Of a stretch of 64,000 nucleotides of DNA, positions 54,108 through 63,700 are shown piece after piece. Within the stretch, counting starts at the first letter, position 1. Each line of letters opens with the position of its first letter. Source of the stretch: UBA7236 sp964463165 (GTDB taxonomy: Bacteria > Bacteroidota > Bacteroidia > Chitinophagales > BACL12); contig CAYXBK010000003.1 in NCBI GenBank assembly GCA_964463165.1, forward strand, positions 1 to 64,000, in the 5' to 3' direction. The notes under the pieces were generated by a model. The model saw nothing but the letters and a program-made list of their open reading frames with translations. It had not been told where the DNA came from and made no database searches. The translations under genes and the position numbers were made by a program.

Positions 54108-55430
54108 ATGAAAAATGTGAGACAATGGAAAACCTATCAACACAATGATCTCACCGAATTCAGAAATTCACTGCTCGCTTACACAAATCAGTTTGGGCAT
54201 TTCCAATTTTTGGATTCCTGTAATAATTCTGTTTATGGAAAGCTGAAATTTAAATGCATCCTTGCCGCAGGTAATAAAATCTCAATTACTGAAAATGCCG
54301 GTAATGCATGCAATTCATTCAAAATCTTTCTCGAAGAAAATAACGACTGGTGTTTCGGATATTTCGGCTATGACCTGAAAAATGAAATTGAAAAATTACA
54401 GTCTGCCAACCCTGATTTTACAAAAGCAAAGGATCTTATTTTTTTCGTGCCTGAAATATTAATTCTGGTCGGCGATGAAATTCAGATCGGAATTTTTGGA
54501 AATGATCATGATGAAATTTATCATACGATCTTACATAAAAAATTAAATCAAAGAAATTCTCCCGCATTAGAAATAAAATTAAAACCACGCATTTCAAAAA
54601 ATGCTTATCTGCAAAAGGTTGAAGAAATCCGCTCAAAGATAATAGAAGGCGATTTGTATGAAATGAATCTCTGCCAGGAATTTTATGCGGAAAGTGTAAC
54701 AATTGATCCGCAATTTGTATTTGATGCATTGTGCAGTTTATCGAAAGCACCCTTTTCAGTTTTTTTCAGATGGGATGATCTGTATTTGATTTCCGCCAGC
54801 CCGGAACGCTTTTTAAAAAAATCGGGAAATAAAATTATTTCACAGCCCATAAAAGGAACAGCTGCACGGAATGCAGATCCGGTTCTTGATAAACAAATGC
54901 GTGATCGGCTTGTTGCTTCTGAAAAGGATAAGGCAGAAAATGTGATGATCGTTGATCTGGTCCGGAATGATTTTGCAAGATCCTGCAAAACAGGCTCTAT
55001 TAAAGTGGATGAATTATTCGGTATTTATTCTTTCGAGCAGGTGCATCAGATGGTTTCGACCATATCAGGCGAATTGAAAGACAATATACATCCGGTTGAT
55101 ATCCTGAAAAATACTTTTCCTATGGGCAGCATGACCGGTGCACCAAAAATTATGGCCATGCAGCTGATCGAAGCATACGAAGAAACGAAGCGTGGAATTT
55201 ACAGCGGCAGCACAGGGTATTTCACACCGCCAAAAGGGGAGAGCGATGCAAGCCGGGATTTTGATCTGAATGTGGTGATCCGGAGTTTAATCTACAACAG
55301 TACCGGCCGGTATATTTCTGCGCATGTGGGCGGTGCCATTACATTCGATTCGGTGGCAGAAGCAGAATATGCCGAATGCCTGGTGAAATTATCAGGGCTG
55401 CAGCAGGCACTTATTACGGGAGGTGCATAA
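54108..55430 (+). CDS. pabB: PabB-like aminodeoxychorismate synthase component I
   Basis: A 440-aa chorismate-binding enzyme. The active-site sequence PIKGTAAR carries the Lys found in PabB, where anthranilate synthase TrpE has Ala (PIAGT). Also visible: SASPERFLKK, GDLYEMNLCQEFYAE, GSMTGAPKIMAMQLIE, and HVGGAITFDSVAEAEYAECL. The N-terminal lid region is short. It makes aminodeoxychorismate for folate. No pabA or pabC gene is adjacent. TrpE is the less likely alternative. Confidence 0.85.
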   Translation: MKNVRQWKTYQHNDLTEFRNSLLAYTNQFGHFQFLDSCNNSVYGKLKFKCILAAGNKISITENAGNACNSFKIFLEENNDWCFGYFGYDLKNEIEKLQSANPDFTKAKDLIFFVPEILILVGDEIQIGIFGNDHDEIYHTILHKKLNQRNSPALEIKLKPRISKNAYLQKVEEIRSKIIEGDLYEMNLCQEFYAESVTIDPQFVFDALCSLSKAPFSVFFRWDDLYLISASPERFLKKSGNKIISQPIKGTAARNADPVLDKQMRDRLVASEKDKAENVMIVDLVRNDFARSCKTGSIKVDELFGIYSFEQVHQMVSTISGELKDNIHPVDILKNTFPMGSMTGAPKIMAMQLIEAYEETKRGIYSGSTGYFTPPKGESDASRDFDLNVVIRSLIYNSTGRYISAHVGGAITFDSVAEAEYAECLVKLSGLQQALITGGA

Positions 55431-55485
55431 ATTTTTCGGCGAATGAAATTTTATCCGACCGATGGCGTTTATTAGTTTCAACCGT

Positions 55486-56082
55486 ATGAAAATTTTATTT
55501 CTCAGCCTGTTTACCCTGGTTTCGGGCTCTCTTTTTTCTCAATCCGTATTCAGTGACCTTACTGCCGTGCAATTCGGAGACAGCATACTCATCAACTGGA
55601 CTTTAAAGGGAGGTGCATTATGTGAAAATATGGAATTGGAAAGGTCGGAAGACCTGCAGAATTATGAACAGATATTTATTGTGCCCGGCACATGTGACGC
55701 AACTGGCGATCAGTTTTATAATTATATCGATTCGGAAGATCTCAAGAATGCAACAATTTATCATTACCGTGTTACGGCGTCTTCCGGTTTTTTTGTAAGC
55801 GATACGATCAGTTTATTGTTTATCAATGCCGGCAGTGATCAGATATTTATTTACCCGAATCCTTCCATGGATGATTTCAATATCACAGTTGACAACGGAT
55901 TTGTCCCGCCGTTTTTAATTCAGATCTATGATGCGTCGGGAAAACAAATCAATTCTTCATCGGTGCAATACGCAAATAATTTTGTGCTGAGCAAAGGCAC
56001 ACTGGCGGATGGGGTTTATATTCTTAAAATAACCACCGAAGACAGACTGATCATGAATAAATCATTTGTGGTGGGGGATTAA
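55486..56082 (+). CDS. Secreted protein with T9SS type A sorting domain
   Basis: A 198-aa protein. Signal peptide MKILFLSLFTLVSGSLFSQ; a fibronectin III-like region at about 20-115 (VFSDLTAVQFGDSILINWTL, ATIYHYRVTASSGFFV); then a C-terminal type A sorting domain starting at IYPNPSMDDFNITVDN and ending YILKITTEDRLIMNKSFVV. An in-frame ATG at 55462 precedes the signal peptide by eight residues; the internal ATG is preferred. Nearly all of it is the linker and sorting tag, so it is probably a small surface-attached protein. Confidence 0.8.
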   Translation: MKILFLSLFTLVSGSLFSQSVFSDLTAVQFGDSILINWTLKGGALCENMELERSEDLQNYEQIFIVPGTCDATGDQFYNYIDSEDLKNATIYHYRVTASSGFFVSDTISLLFINAGSDQIFIYPNPSMDDFNITVDNGFVPPFLIQIYDASGKQINSSSVQYANNFVLSKGTLADGVYILKITTEDRLIMNKSFVVGD

Positions 56083-56138
56083 ATATTTGTTTAGAATTTT
56101 TCTTCTGAGTTGTTAAACCACAAAGGAAACAAAAGCTT

Positions 56139-56208
56139 TCTGCGTAAATCTGCGTGATCTGCGTGAAAATAATCTCACGCAGATCTCGCAGATTCACGCA
56201 GATTTTTA
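56139..56208. repeat. ATCTGCGTGA inverted-repeat cluster
   Basis: Units TCTGCGTAAATC, TGCGTGATCTGCGTGA and inverted TCACGCAGATC, GCAGATTCACGCAGA. GATCTGCGTGA (56156-56166) and TCACGCAGATC (56175-56185) form a perfect 11-bp stem with an 8-nt loop. It lies between convergent genes and may stop both transcripts. Confidence 0.7.
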
Positions 56209-56224
56209 AATCGAAAAAACGAAA

Positions 56225-57502
56225 TCAATTGACCGTGATCAGATAATAATTTTTCTTTCCTCTTTGCACCAATAAATATTTTCCTTTGATCAAATCATCT
56301 GCGGAAATAATTTTCTCTCCTGCATTTATTTTCTCTTTATTCAGATTTAAAGAATTTTCCTGCAACGCACGGCGCAATTCGCTTTTGGAAGGTAAGATCG
56401 TTGTTTTATCAGTGAGCAAATCTCCAAACTGAATTTGCCCGATCAAATCTTTTGCAATCTGAAACTGCGGAACACCCTCAAATATTTCCAATAACATTTC
56501 ATCCGAAAATTTTTCAAAATCACCTTTGGTTGATTTGCCGAACAATATTTCACTGGCTGCAACAGCATTTTCAAAATCTTCAACAGAATGCACGCGGCAG
56601 GTAATATCTTTTGCCAGTTCTTTTTGCAATAATCTTGCTCCCGGATTTTGCTGATGATCGGAAATGATCTGATCAATAAATCCTTTCGGGTGCAGCGTAA
56701 ATATTTTGATATAATTTTCCGCGTCCGCATCACTGGCATTTAACCAGAACTGATAAAATTTATAAGGCGAAGTTTTTTTCGGATCGAGCCAGATATTACC
56801 GCTTTCCGTTTTTCCGAATTTTGTGCCGTCGGCTTTTTTAATTAATGGCGTGCAAATGGCAAATGCTTCACCGCCGCCCTTTCTTCGAATTAATTCATTT
56901 CCGGTTGTGATATTTCCCCATTGATCGCTGCCGCCCATTTGCAGCATCACTTGCTGTTCTTTCCATAAATAATAAAAATCATAGCCCTGCAATAACTGAT
57001 AAGAGAATTCAGTAAATGAAATTCCTTTTTCCAGTCTGGTTTGCACCGAATCTTTCGCCATCATATAGCTGATGGTAATATGTTTTCCCACGTCACGCAA
57101 AAAATCGAGATAAGAAATTCCTTTTGTCCAGTCGTAATTATTTACAAGGAGCGCTGGATTTTCTTTTGCATTAAAATCCAGGAATTTTTCGAGTTGTTTT
57201 TTCTGCGATGCGATATTGAAATTCAGCGCATCTTCATCCAGCAGGTTCCGTTCCGCACTTTTCCCGCTCGGATCGCCCACCATACCCGTTGCCCCGCCGA
57301 TCAATGCAATAGGTTGATGGCCGCATTGCTGAAAATGAAGCAATGTCATGATCTGCACCATATTGCCAACGCCCAGCGAATCGGAAGTCGGGTCGAAACC
57401 GATATAGCCTTTCGCCTTTCCCTTATTCAGAAATTCTTCGGTGCCCGGCATCATATCGAACAACATATTGCGCCATCTGAGCTCCTCAATAAAATTTTTC
57501 AT
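56225..57502 (-). CDS. tyrS: TyrS, tyrosyl-tRNA synthetase
   Basis: A 425-aa class I synthetase. The N-terminal catalytic core has YIGFDPTSDSLGVGNM (33-48), LIGGATGMVGDPSGKSAERN, QMGGSDQWGNITTG and KFGKTESGNIWLDP (the KMSKS-like loop). The S4-like RNA-binding domain closes it (about 360-425, ISADDLIKGKYLLVQRGKKN). The HIGH motif reads Gly44-Val-Gly-Asn47, with no first His. Everything else is complete, and length is normal. Its first codons lie inside a direct repeat that recurs at 58047. Confidence 0.94.
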   Translation of the reverse strand: MKNFIEELRWRNMLFDMMPGTEEFLNKGKAKGYIGFDPTSDSLGVGNMVQIMTLLHFQQCGHQPIALIGGATGMVGDPSGKSAERNLLDEDALNFNIASQKKQLEKFLDFNAKENPALLVNNYDWTKGISYLDFLRDVGKHITISYMMAKDSVQTRLEKGISFTEFSYQLLQGYDFYYLWKEQQVMLQMGGSDQWGNITTGNELIRRKGGGEAFAICTPLIKKADGTKFGKTESGNIWLDPKKTSPYKFYQFWLNASDADAENYIKIFTLHPKGFIDQIISDHQQNPGARLLQKELAKDITCRVHSVEDFENAVAASEILFGKSTKGDFEKFSDEMLLEIFEGVPQFQIAKDLIGQIQFGDLLTDKTTILPSKSELRRALQENSLNLNKEKINAGEKIISADDLIKGKYLLVQRGKKNYYLITVN

Positions 57503-57735
57503 GGGGTAAAAATAAACAGAATCGGTTTATGGGGAAATGAAAGGGGGTTCAAACAGATCGGAATATAAATGGAAACAACGATTTGTCAGCCAGGCAAACT
57601 AAGTTTGAATTGCTTGATTTGAATCACGGAATTGGATAAATTTACTATCTCATGAAAGCAGATTCAGCATTCAAAGATCATTATCCGTTTGGATTAATCA
57701 AGCGGATTGGTGAGGACACCAACCGCGGACAAAAT
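57496..57735. repeat. ~240-bp direct repeat, copy 1
   Basis: Begins in the first codons of tyrS (TTCATGGGGTAAAAATAAAC) and ends AAGCGGATTGGTGAGGACAC, CAACCGCGGACAAA. It matches 58047-58285 with several indels. The plus strand contains MKADSAFKDHYPFGLIKRIG to a stop at 57753; the segment DHYPFGL resembles the end of RHS-repeat cores. Confidence 0.85.
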
Positions 57736-57740
57736 ATTAT

Positions 57741-57986
57741 ATGGATATTTTAAATCGAATTTTAGAAAATAAACTAAACAGAGAAAAGCTCATTTCAGAA
57801 TTTCAAAATTTAGTTTGGAATTCTGAAGATTCAAATGATATCCTCTCTGAATTAGCTTATGATTTAGATTATTATGAAGCTGATGAGTTGAAGCGAAAAG
57901 AAGATCCCAGTTATTACGGAGATGATCATTTGGAAAATTTAATAAGAGAGGCAATTAAAAAATTAGAAGATAAAATGAAACAGTAA
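57741..57986 (+). CDS. Small acidic protein, possible immunity protein
   Basis: An 81-aa acidic helical protein: MDILNRILENKLNREKLI, FQNLVWNSEDSNDILSELAY, DLDYYEADELKRKEDPSYYG. The YDLDYYE...R.EDPSYYGD pattern recalls small immunity proteins encoded after polymorphic toxins, from memory only. No toxin gene is present in the window. It is enclosed by the two direct repeats, which suggests it came with a mobile or recombining unit. Confidence 0.6.
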   Translation: MDILNRILENKLNREKLISEFQNLVWNSEDSNDILSELAYDLDYYEADELKRKEDPSYYGDDHLENLIREAIKKLEDKMKQ

Positions 57987-58046
57987 AATGCGAAATTCGT
58001 TGGGTTCAGTAATTTTGGGAAGAGGGGACCCTGGCAAGAAAAAAAA

Positions 58047-58285
58047 TTTTTCATGCGGTAAAAATAAACAGAATCGGTTTATGGGGGAATAAAAGGGGGT
58101 CAAACAGAACGGATATAAATGGAAACAACGATTTGACGATCAGGCATACTAAGTTTGAATTGCTTGTGTCGATTCACGGAATTGAATAAATTTACTTTCT
58201 CAAGAAAGCAGATTTATTGAGTAAACATCATTATCCGTTTGGATTAATCAAGCGGATTGCTGAGGAAAACAACCGCGGACAAATT
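58047..58285. repeat. ~240-bp direct repeat, copy 2
   Basis: TTTTCATGCGGTAAAAATAA to AAGCGGATTGCTGAGGAAAA, CAACCGCGGACAAA. Copy 1 and copy 2 flank the 81-aa gene. With the AT-rich sequence before it, it occupies the 323-bp gap between the two small genes. The copied tyrS start here lacks the rest of tyrS. Confidence 0.85.
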
Positions 58286-58309
58286 GCAAATTCCCAAAGA
58301 AATAAGTGT

Positions 58310-58687
58310 ATGAAAATATCCAATAAAATATTGTTGTTTTTATTTAGTTATTATAGAAAGAATAATGACTCATGGTCATCAACATTTCAAAGTAAAGCTA
58401 TTTTAACGCTTCTATTAAGTTTAAACTTATTAAATGTCTATCTTTTATTGACTGAAGTACTAAAAATTTTCACATATAGAAGCCTTGTGTCACCGGAACG
58501 ATTTGTTTATTTGATATACCTGGCGCCAATTTATTTTTTAATAAATATTTTTACTTACAAATCGAAGGAACTTGAAATGCTTCAGGAAAAAATCAATGAA
58601 AAAAAAGAAGGCAAGATTTATTTTTTTATAATACTAGGTTTATCATTAGCAATATTTGTTTTCCTTGTATTAAATTATAGGACATAG
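58310..58687 (+). CDS. Membrane protein of unknown function
   Basis: A 125-aa protein with three hydrophobic segments (LTLLLSLNLLNVYLLLT, VYLIYLAPIYFLINIF, IYFFIILGLSLAIFVFLVL) and a short charged stretch between the second and third (KSKELEMLQEKINEKKEGK). The frame is open upstream into direct-repeat copy 2 (TTG at 58217), but the ATG at 58310 begins the protein-like part. Not recognised. An inverted copy of the hairpin end of the direct repeat follows it. Confidence 0.55.
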   Translation: MKISNKILLFLFSYYRKNNDSWSSTFQSKAILTLLLSLNLLNVYLLLTEVLKIFTYRSLVSPERFVYLIYLAPIYFLINIFTYKSKELEMLQEKINEKKEGKIYFFIILGLSLAIFVFLVLNYRT

Positions 58688-58711
58688 CTTAGATGAGAAT
58701 CCAAAGTGCAT

Positions 58712-58752
58712 TTATTTATCCGCGGTTGGTGTCCTCACCAATCCGCTTCATT
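58712..58752. repeat. Inverted copy of the direct-repeat hairpin end
   Basis: ATCCGCGGTTGGTGTCCTCA and CCAATCCGCTTCATTATCC are the reverse complement of the 3' end of the 57496 repeat. So two direct copies and one inverted copy bracket both small genes. The remaining sequence to 58988 is AT-rich, with nothing recognised. Confidence 0.8.
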
Positions 58753-58988
58753 ATCCCGAATAGATCGTAATCAGTAATCTCTCGAAATATTAAAAACAAT
58801 TGATCTTCAGGTGAATAAAAATAAGTTAAAATAGTGAACAGGAAAAACCTCATCTTTTCAAGTTCAACAATATTATTTTAGAAAGCTGCCATAATCCAGT
58901 AAACCCAACACCCCCTTTTTCCGTTAATAAAAATTTACCGGGCATTTTAATAATGATTTCCTGTTTATCTTGTAAACGAAAATTGAGA

Positions 58989-59663
58989 ATGAATTTCTTA
59001 TCACATTTTTATCACGAAATACCTGTAAATGATCCGTATTTTACGGTTGGCCTCATCCTGCCTGATATTCTTTCAAATTATAGTTTTCGGAACCGTGAGA
59101 CGGTAAAATTACATGCGGCTAAAATTGCGGATTCGGATGATGAGGAAATTCTTTCTTTATCTCGGGGAGTGCGGAGGCATTATGAAGTGGACGGATTTTT
59201 TCATGAATCTGAATTTTTTGATCGGAATGTGGAGGCAATCAAACAAATGATATTGCCGCTTCATCTTCCACCATTCGAACACCGCTTGTATGCTTTTGCC
59301 CATGTGGCGCTTGAGATCATCCTCGACCGGACCATTTTATTGCAGCAACCGCAGGTCTGCGACCAAATGTATGCATTGCTCGCAGAAGCAGAACCGAAAA
59401 TGATCACAGAATTTATTTCCATCAATACTGCGGCTTCCAGCCCCGCCGGTGTTGCCGAACATCTCCAAAAATTCATTGAGCATAAATTCTTATACGATTA
59501 CCTCGACGACGACCGTTTACTTGAGTTGCTCGGCCGGATAAATTCGAGGCTCGGCAACCCGATGTTTACAGCCAGCGATAAACGATTGATTCAACCCGTA
59601 ATTCATGACATTGAAAAAACACTTCTTGCCCAAAAATTCCCTAAATTTCGGACTGATTTATAA
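58989..59663 (+). CDS. ACP phosphodiesterase-like protein (DUF479-like)
   Basis: A 224-aa soluble protein starting MNFLSHFYHEIPVNDPYFTV, GLILPDILSNYSFRN. This N-terminus resembles the acyl carrier protein phosphodiesterase group (AcpH-like: MNFLAHxxLA...D...G...D), which removes the phosphopantetheine arm from ACP. A later conserved-looking segment is FAHVALEIILDRTILLQQ. The homology is distant and the activity untested. An ATG 36 bp upstream is less likely. It lies 4 bp before the PorV/PorQ-like gene. Confidence 0.6.
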   Translation: MNFLSHFYHEIPVNDPYFTVGLILPDILSNYSFRNRETVKLHAAKIADSDDEEILSLSRGVRRHYEVDGFFHESEFFDRNVEAIKQMILPLHLPPFEHRLYAFAHVALEIILDRTILLQQPQVCDQMYALLAEAEPKMITEFISINTAASSPAGVAEHLQKFIEHKFLYDYLDDDRLLELLGRINSRLGNPMFTASDKRLIQPVIHDIEKTLLAQKFPKFRTDL

Positions 59664-59667
59664 GTAC

Positions 59668-60771
59668 ATGTTTAACAAACCGGCTTTATTCCTTCTTTTA
59701 CAGATTTCCGCGATAGCTGCATTCGGCCAAACTTCTGCGCCGAAATACAGCAACGAATTTTTATCGATCGGCGTTTCGGCACGTGCAATGGGCATGTCGG
59801 GTTCGGTAGTTGCATCGGTCGATGATGTGACAAGCGGATACTGGAACCCAGCAGGATTGGTGTTGGTGGAACCTGATATTCAATTGGGAATCATGCATGC
59901 AGATTATTTTGCCGGTATCGCAAAATATGATTACGGCTCGGTCGCAATTCCGTTGAAAGAAAAAAATGCGACCATCGGATTTTCATTAATCAGGTTTGGT
60001 GTTGATGATATTCCCAATACATTATTTCTTGTTGAACCCGACGGCAGTATAAATTACGATAATATCACTTCATTTTCGGTTGCGGATTATGCATTTCTCG
60101 GATCGTATGCAACTAAATTGAAATGGAATGATTTAAGAGTCGGTGGAAATGTAAAATTAATTCACCGCATTGCCGGAGATTTTGCAACAGCGTGGGGATT
60201 TGGTCTGGATGCCGGTGCGCAATATGATATGAATAAATGGAAATTCGGCGTAACGCTGCGTGATATCACTTCCACATTCAATGCATGGAGTTTTAATTTT
60301 ACCGAAGCAGAAAAAGATGTGCTGCAGGCAACAGGAAATGTCATCCCCGATAATTCACTTGAAATAACAACACCGAAATTAATCCTCGGTGCTGCATACG
60401 GTTCGCCGATCGGAAAAAATTTCGGTATACTCGCAGAATTAAATACGGATATTACAACAGACGGAAAAAGAAATGTTTTGATCTCATCTGATCCTTTAAG
60501 TATTGATCCGCATTTGGGAATAGAAGCAGATTATAAAAGATTTATTTACCTCCGCGGCGGTATCGGAAATATTCAGCAATTTATACCGGATGATGCAACC
60601 GTGCAGGCGTGGACATTACAACCCAATATCGGCATCGGCCTGGTAATAGGCCCTATAAAACTCGATTACGCCTATACCAATATAGGTAACCAGGCAGAAG
60701 TACTTTATTCCCATGTATTCAGTCTGATGTTCGATATTGTGAAATCTCAAAAACCCGCCGCAACAGAATAA
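59668..60771 (+). CDS. PorV/PorQ family outer-membrane protein
   Basis: A 367-aa protein with a signal peptide (1-20, ISAIAAFGQ) and a FadL-like barrel start: EFLSIGVSARAMGMSGSVVA, VTSGYWNPAGLVLVEPDIQL, FAGIAKYDYGSVAIPL. This S..RA.GMG...A..DD....WNPAG pattern marks the PorV/PorQ family, whose members shuttle or bind T9SS cargo at the outer membrane. It ends with a barrel strand, VLYSHVFSLMFDIV. It is 28 bp upstream of the PorU2-like gene, so the two are probably one operon. Confidence 0.85.
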   Translation: MFNKPALFLLLQISAIAAFGQTSAPKYSNEFLSIGVSARAMGMSGSVVASVDDVTSGYWNPAGLVLVEPDIQLGIMHADYFAGIAKYDYGSVAIPLKEKNATIGFSLIRFGVDDIPNTLFLVEPDGSINYDNITSFSVADYAFLGSYATKLKWNDLRVGGNVKLIHRIAGDFATAWGFGLDAGAQYDMNKWKFGVTLRDITSTFNAWSFNFTEAEKDVLQATGNVIPDNSLEITTPKLILGAAYGSPIGKNFGILAELNTDITTDGKRNVLISSDPLSIDPHLGIEADYKRFIYLRGGIGNIQQFIPDDATVQAWTLQPNIGIGLVIGPIKLDYAYTNIGNQAEVLYSHVFSLMFDIVKSQKPAATE

Positions 60772-60799
60772 AGAAAATGGTAGAATTTAATATGCACAC

Positions 60800-63700
60800 A
60801 TGAAAAGATTTTTACCGGCCCTCTTTTTTATTATCAGTTCGTATTTTGCATTTTCACAAACATATGGAAATGAATGGATCAATTATGATCAGCAGTATTT
60901 AAAATTCTCTGTCAGCGCAGATGGCATTTACCGGTTTCATTATGATGTTTTAAATACTTCGCTTGCAGGAATCGGAATTGTGCTCGACGATATTGACCCT
61001 CGTAATTTTCAATTATTCAATCTCGGCTCTGAGCAATATATTTTTATTTCAGGTGAAGGCGACGGCAGTTTTGATCCTGACGATTATATTGAATTTTACG
61101 GCAAACGAAATGACGGCAGTTTCGATTCGAATTTATTTGATGACCCTGCTTATCAGCTGCATCAATATGCGAGTCTGATCTCCGATACATCTACTTATTT
61201 TCTTACATGGAATACATCTTTAACGAATGCACGGCTCGAAAATCTCACAAACGATCTGACAGGTATTCCTGCTGCACAGGACTATTCCATATACCATTCA
61301 CTGATTGTATTCGGAGCACCTTATACCTCTTTATATTTTAATCCGGGGCCACCGCATCTCGAATTATTCAGTTCTAAATTTGCCGATGGCGAAGGATGGA
61401 CAACATCGGATTTTAATCTGAGTACGTATAATGTTACCATACCTGCACCTGATATATATTCAGGTACATCATTTACACCGACAATTAAAACAATTGCGAT
61501 CGGAAGTAATGAATCGGATCACCATGTTGTGATCAAAATAAATGATGTGACGGTAACCGATACGAGTTTTTTTGGTTATAAGGTAAACAGGTATACATAT
61601 CCGGTTGATGATCTGCTCGAATCAAATACAATTTCTTTTATTTCGGGGCCCACATCAACAGACAGGCAACGGTATTCTTTTATCGACCTTCGCTATCCGC
61701 GTTTGTTCCGGTTTGATAATCTCTCAAAAATAAAATTTGAATTACCCGCGATTATTGGTGCAAGCACATATCTTGAACTGGATGAATATGATGAGAAAGC
61801 AACCGACCCGATTTTATATGATCTGACAAATCACAAACGCATGCTTGGAATTGTTGAAACAGATCTTTCTAAATTTCATCTCCCATACAATGCAGGTTCT
61901 GCAGAAATTATTTGCAGCAGTCAGGATCCGGGTGATATAAGTACAATTTCCGGTTTAAAACCTGTTTCTTTTATTAATTACCACGATCCCGCAAATCAGG
62001 GAACCTATTTAATTATTTCCGATGCATCCTTGTTTGATGATGGAACCGGTGTGAACCGCGTACAGGAATATGCAGATTACCGTTCTTCACTTGCAGGCGG
62101 AAATTATAATGTCAAAATTATTGATATCGAACAATTGTATAATCAATTTTCATACGGCATCAGAAAGCATCCTTTGTCCATCACAAATTTTGCCGTATTT
62201 GCCGCCGACAGTTTTGCAGTTGCCGCCGAATATATTTTTCTGATCGGTAAAGCATATACGTATAATCTTACAAGATATAACGGCTCCTGGGAATACGGCC
62301 TTTCCAAAATCCCTTCATTCGGTCATCCGGGTTCTGATAATTTATTGCTGAGCAGGAAGGGTGAGGTTACTCCTGTGATTGCATCAGGAAGGCTCGTTGC
62401 AAAAACCGGTGATGATATCAGAAAATATTATGAAAAGGTTGTCGCTTTCGAAGAACAACAGGCAAGTACCTTACAAACAATTGAAAATAAAGCCTGGATG
62501 AAAAATGTATTGCATTTTGCAGGAGGTATCGATGAGTTTGAACAAACCTTGTTCAATAATTTTTTAATGCAGTATAAATATAAGATCAGCGATACGCTCT
62601 ACGGCGCAAATGTTTACAGCTTCAATAAATTAAGTACGGACCCGATATTTTATGTGGAATCGGCATATATCGATTCACTGGTTGATAATGGTGTTTCTCT
62701 CATAACATTTTTTGGCCATTCATCAACCGGCAGCTTTGATTACAATATTGGTGAACCGGATGATTTCAGTAATGACGGAAAATATTTCATGGTATTTGGA
62801 AACGGATGCAATACATCAGCAATTCATGGCTATGATCTCACTTTAAGCGAGCGTTATATGTTTGCCGATCACAAAGCATCTGTTGCATTTCTTGCAGCTT
62901 CCAGCTTTTCTGTAGCTTCCAGCTTACATACATATGCTCTTGAATTTTATGATGAGCTCAGTAATTACAGTTATCATACTTCTATCGGGACGGTTTTGAA
63001 GGCAACTTCCGACAGTCTTTGGCCAACGGTAAATATTTTTGATGAAATGGCGATTGAACATGCAACATTGCAGGGAGATCCGGCATTGCGTTTAAATAAT
63101 CATCCTGAACCTGACTATGCGATTGAAGCACCCTATGTATTTTTTGAACCGGATGTTGTAACAGCAGGTGTCGATACATTTTATATGAATATTGTTGTAA
63201 CGAATCTCGGTATGGCGATCGACACGAATTATTATGTACAGGTGAAACGCACAAAGCCGGGCGGAACGGAAGAAATATTTTTGGAAAGATTTGATGCGCC
63301 TGCATTCCGCGACACGGTGCGAGTGCCTTTTGCTACAGATGCGGTGGGGGGCGTCGGATTAAACGGATTTGATATTCATATCGATAATCTGAATGAAATA
63401 ACAGAACTGGATGAATTAAATAATATACTCAGCACCAGTCTTGTAATTGTTTCGGATGATGCGATTCCGATCTACCCTGTTGAATTCAGTATCATGAATC
63501 ATGTTCCTGAATATTTTGCGGCATCAACAGCGAATGTATTCGCAACTGAAAAATTGTATATTGTTGAAGTAGATACGACAGAAAATTTTAATTCACCACT
63601 CCATCAGCAAACATATCTCACCGAATCGGGAGGTGTTGTAAAATGGAATAATCCTCCTGTTGCATATTTAAATAATACTGTTTATTACTGGCGCATTTCT

